Shown here in pieces: positions 6,787 through 8,406 of a stretch of 8,406 nt of DNA. Source of the DNA: Alphaproteobacteria bacterium (GTDB taxonomy: Bacteria; Pseudomonadota; Alphaproteobacteria; Sphingomonadales; Sphingomonadaceae). The stretch covers positions 1 to 8,406 of the forward strand of contig JADCGM010000243.1 in assembly GCA_020249025.1 (NCBI GenBank), in the 5' to 3' direction. Below the pieces are notes generated by a model, which saw only the letters and a program-made list of their open reading frames with translations, was not told the DNA's origin and did no database searches. Position numbers and translations under genes: made by a program. Position 1 is the stretch's first letter; each line of letters opens with the position of its first letter.

Positions 6787-7931
6787 GCGAGAACTCCGAG
6801 CGGGATGCTGTTGGCCGCGGCCTTTGACGCATCGGCGGCGCGGCCCGCAAGCCGCTCGACGAGATCGGCGAGACGGGCGCCGGCATCGGGGCGTCCGACC
6901 GAGCGGGCGGCGGCGGCGGCGGTCGCCAGCGTCTCGGGCTTGGTGAACAGGCCCTCGAGCTTCGGGGCGAGCCGCTCCGGCGTGAAATCGCTCTGGTGGA
7001 TCATGCAGGCCCCGCCGGCCTTGGTCATCTCGGCGGTGTTGAAGACCTGATGATTGTCCATCGAGGTCGGCAGCGGCACGAAGATCGCCGGGCGGCCGGC
7101 GACCGCGAGCTCCGACACCGTCGATGCGCCCGAGCGGGCGATGACGAGGTGCGCCTTGCCAATCTCGGCGGCCATGTCGCCGATGAAGGCGGCGGTGCGC
7201 GCCGGGATGCCGAGGCGGCGATAGGCGGCGGCGACCGTCTCGACGTCCTCGGGGCGGCACTGCTGCGTAATCGACAGGCGCGCGCGGACCTCGTCCGACA
7301 GCCCCTCGACCGCGAGCGGGACGACGCGGCTCAGCGCGGTTGCGCCCTGGCTGCCGCCGACGACGAGCAGCTGGAGCACGCCGTCGGTCGGCGGATAGGG
7401 CTGGCCGCCGAGCGCGACGATGTCCTCGCGCACCGGATTGCCGACGAGCGTCGCCTTCGCCGCATGCTTCGGGTCGAGCCGCTGCACATCGGGGTAGGCG
7501 GTGGCGATGGCGTCGACGCGGCCGGCGAGCAGCCGGTTGACGCGGCCAAGCACGGCGTTCTGGTCGTGGATCAGCGTCGGGATGCCGTCGGCGAGCGCGC
7601 CGAGCAGCGCCGGGAAGGCCGGATAGCCGCCGAAGCCGGCGACGAGCGACGGGCGCCGGCCGCGGTAGAGCCGCCGCGCCGCCGCGCGACCTTTCAGGAT
7701 CGTCGCCGCCGCCTTCGCCCAGGCGAGCGGGTTCCTGCCGCCGATCGAGGCCGCCGGAATGACGTGGCGGTCGCAGCCCTCGAACAGGCCCGGATATTTC
7801 AGCCCGCGCTCGTCGGTGATGAGTGTCGCGGTCCAGCCGCGCAGGCGCAGCGTCTCGACGAGAACATGGGCGGGAACCATGTGCCCGCCGGTGCCGCCCG
7901 CGGCGACGACGATGTGGGGCGTCGCGCTCAT
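6783..7931 (-). CDS. murG: UDP-N-acetylglucosamine--undecaprenyl-PP-MurNAc-pentapeptide GlcNAc transferase
   Basis: Peripheral inner-membrane GT-B glycosyltransferase that adds GlcNAc to lipid I to make lipid II. The 382-residue protein shows the N-terminal G-loop AAGGTGGHMVPA (10-21), GFGGYPAFP (99-107), HDQNAVLGRVNR (122-133), GNPVR (164-168), the second G-loop GGSQGA (192-197), the donor-binding region RSGASTVSEL (266-275), and the PLPTSMDNHQVFNA-like stretch at 286-300 (PLPTSMDNHQVFNTA). The usual HEQN motif reads HDQN here, a conservative change. A tail of about 18 residues rich in Ala follows the C-terminal helix. The ATG at 7931 overlaps the ftsW stop (ATGA); its ribosome site is weak, which suits translation coupled to ftsW. 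Confidence 0.97.
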   Translation of the reverse strand: MSATPHIVVAAGGTGGHMVPAHVLVETLRLRGWTATLITDERGLKYPGLFEGCDRHVIPAASIGGRNPLAWAKAAATILKGRAAARRLYRGRRPSLVAGFGGYPAFPALLGALADGIPTLIHDQNAVLGRVNRLLAGRVDAIATAYPDVQRLDPKHAAKATLVGNPVREDIVALGGQPYPPTDGVLQLLVVGGSQGATALSRVVPLAVEGLSDEVRARLSITQQCRPEDVETVAAAYRRLGIPARTAAFIGDMAAEIGKAHLVIARSGASTVSELAVAGRPAIFVPLPTSMDNHQVFNTAEMTKAGGACMIHQSDFTPERLAPKLEGLFTKPETLATAAAAARSVGRPDAGARLADLVERLAGRAADASKAAANSIPLGVLA

Positions 7932-8406
7932 GCCGTCCGCAGCCCCTGCACATAGGGGCTCGCCTTGAGGAACCGGTTCCGCCGCGTCAGCGCCAGCAGT
8001 AGCCCCATCCCCAGCGACACCGCAAGGAACGACGAGCCGCCATGGCTGACGAACGGCAACGTCATCCCCTTCGACGGCAACAGCGCCAGGTTCACCATCA
8101 TGTTGATCATGGCCTGCAACCCAAACTGGACCGTGAGACCGGTCGCGGCGAGGAAGATGAACGGGTCGTCCTCCTCGAGCAGCTGGATCAGCACGCGCAC
8201 GATGATCGCGAGGAAAAGGATCGCGACGCCCATGCAGGCAATCGCCCCGAACTCCTCGCCGATGACCGAGAAGACATAGTCGGTGTGCGGTTCGGGCAGG
8301 CGGAACTTCATGTGGCCCTCGCCCGGGCCCGCGCCGAACAGGCCGCCCGACTTGAAGCAGTCGAGCGCGCGGTCGATCTGGTAGGTGTCGCCGCCGCCGG
8401 TCAGGA
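7928..8406 (-). CDS. ftsW: Septal peptidoglycan glycosyltransferase FtsW, C-terminal part
   Basis: SEDS-family polytopic membrane protein that polymerises lipid II into glycan strands at the septum together with the class B penicillin-binding protein FtsI. Only the last 158 residues are in the window, and the frame runs open off the right edge (codons complete from 8404). Visible hallmarks: YQIDRALDCF; GGLFGAGPGEG; LPEPHTDYVFSVIGEEFG, whose Asp lies in the loop held to carry the catalytic acid of SEDS polymerases; two hydrophobic stretches; and the C-terminal signature GMTLPFVSHGGSS followed by a last membrane segment and a basic tail (TRRNRFLK). The position directly before murG matches the standard dcw order. 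The ATG at 8311 is internal to the gene and is not its start. Confidence 0.96.
   Translation of the reverse strand, partial: LTGGGDTYQIDRALDCFKSGGLFGAGPGEGHMKFRLPEPHTDYVFSVIGEEFGAIACMGVAILFLAIIVRVLIQLLEEDDPFIFLAATGLTVQFGLQAMINMMVNLALLPSKGMTLPFVSHGGSSFLAVSLGMGLLLALTRRNRFLKASPYVQGLRTA

Noticed and set aside
5365..7953. A single 862-residue minus-strand ORF covering murG and murC
   Set aside because: Only the last 473 residues are MurC. The upstream part is an Arg/Ala/Pro-rich shadow of murG in another frame, and murG itself is intact with all its motifs. This is not a MurG-MurC fusion.
1..8406. A hidden novel system such as a defence island, mobile element or biosynthetic cluster
   Set aside because: Nearly every base belongs to a standard dcw gene in the expected order. 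Apart from the repeat there is no sign of insertion, broken genes or composition shift.

Overview
This GC-rich window holds the downstream half of a division and cell wall (dcw) cluster. The gene order and protein motifs fit an alphaproteobacterium. The order Sphingomonadales is my best guess, from the protein wording and from a repeat between murB and ddl that resembles repeats I recall from sphingomonad genomes; I could not test this. Every real gene lies on the minus strand, so the cluster reads from position 8406 down to position 1: ftsW (3' end only) - murG - murC - murB - ddl - ftsQ - ftsA - ftsZ (cut by the window edge in its C-terminal linker).

Layout. 8406-7928 is the C-terminal part of FtsW. 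7931-5365 carries murG and murC, and murB follows at 5368-4454; each of these genes overlaps its upstream neighbour by 4 nt (ATGA). 4453-4297 is a 157-nt gap, mostly filled by a 107-nt inverted repeat with perfect 33-nt arms. 4296-3379 is ddl, followed by ftsQ with a GTGA overlap (3382-2486). ftsA (2447-1176) follows after 37 nt with a good Shine-Dalgarno site. An 83-nt gap then leads to ftsZ (1092 to beyond position 1), which has the best Shine-Dalgarno site in the window. No stretch over 300 nt lacks a gene.

How the genes work together. MurB and MurC build UDP-MurNAc and add its first amino acid, and Ddl supplies D-Ala-D-Ala for the stem peptide. MurG converts lipid I to lipid II, and FtsW polymerises lipid II at the septum. 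FtsZ forms the ring, FtsA ties it to the membrane, and FtsQ links the ring to the periplasmic synthesis machinery.

The coding content is ordinary. The two features most worth a second look are non-coding: the REPIN-like inverted repeat that breaks the otherwise coupled operon between murB and ddl, and a tight palindromic pair of GANTC sites (the CcrM methylation motif) just upstream of ftsZ. I see no tRNA or rRNA gene, CRISPR array, insertion sequence, phage gene or undescribed multi-gene system.
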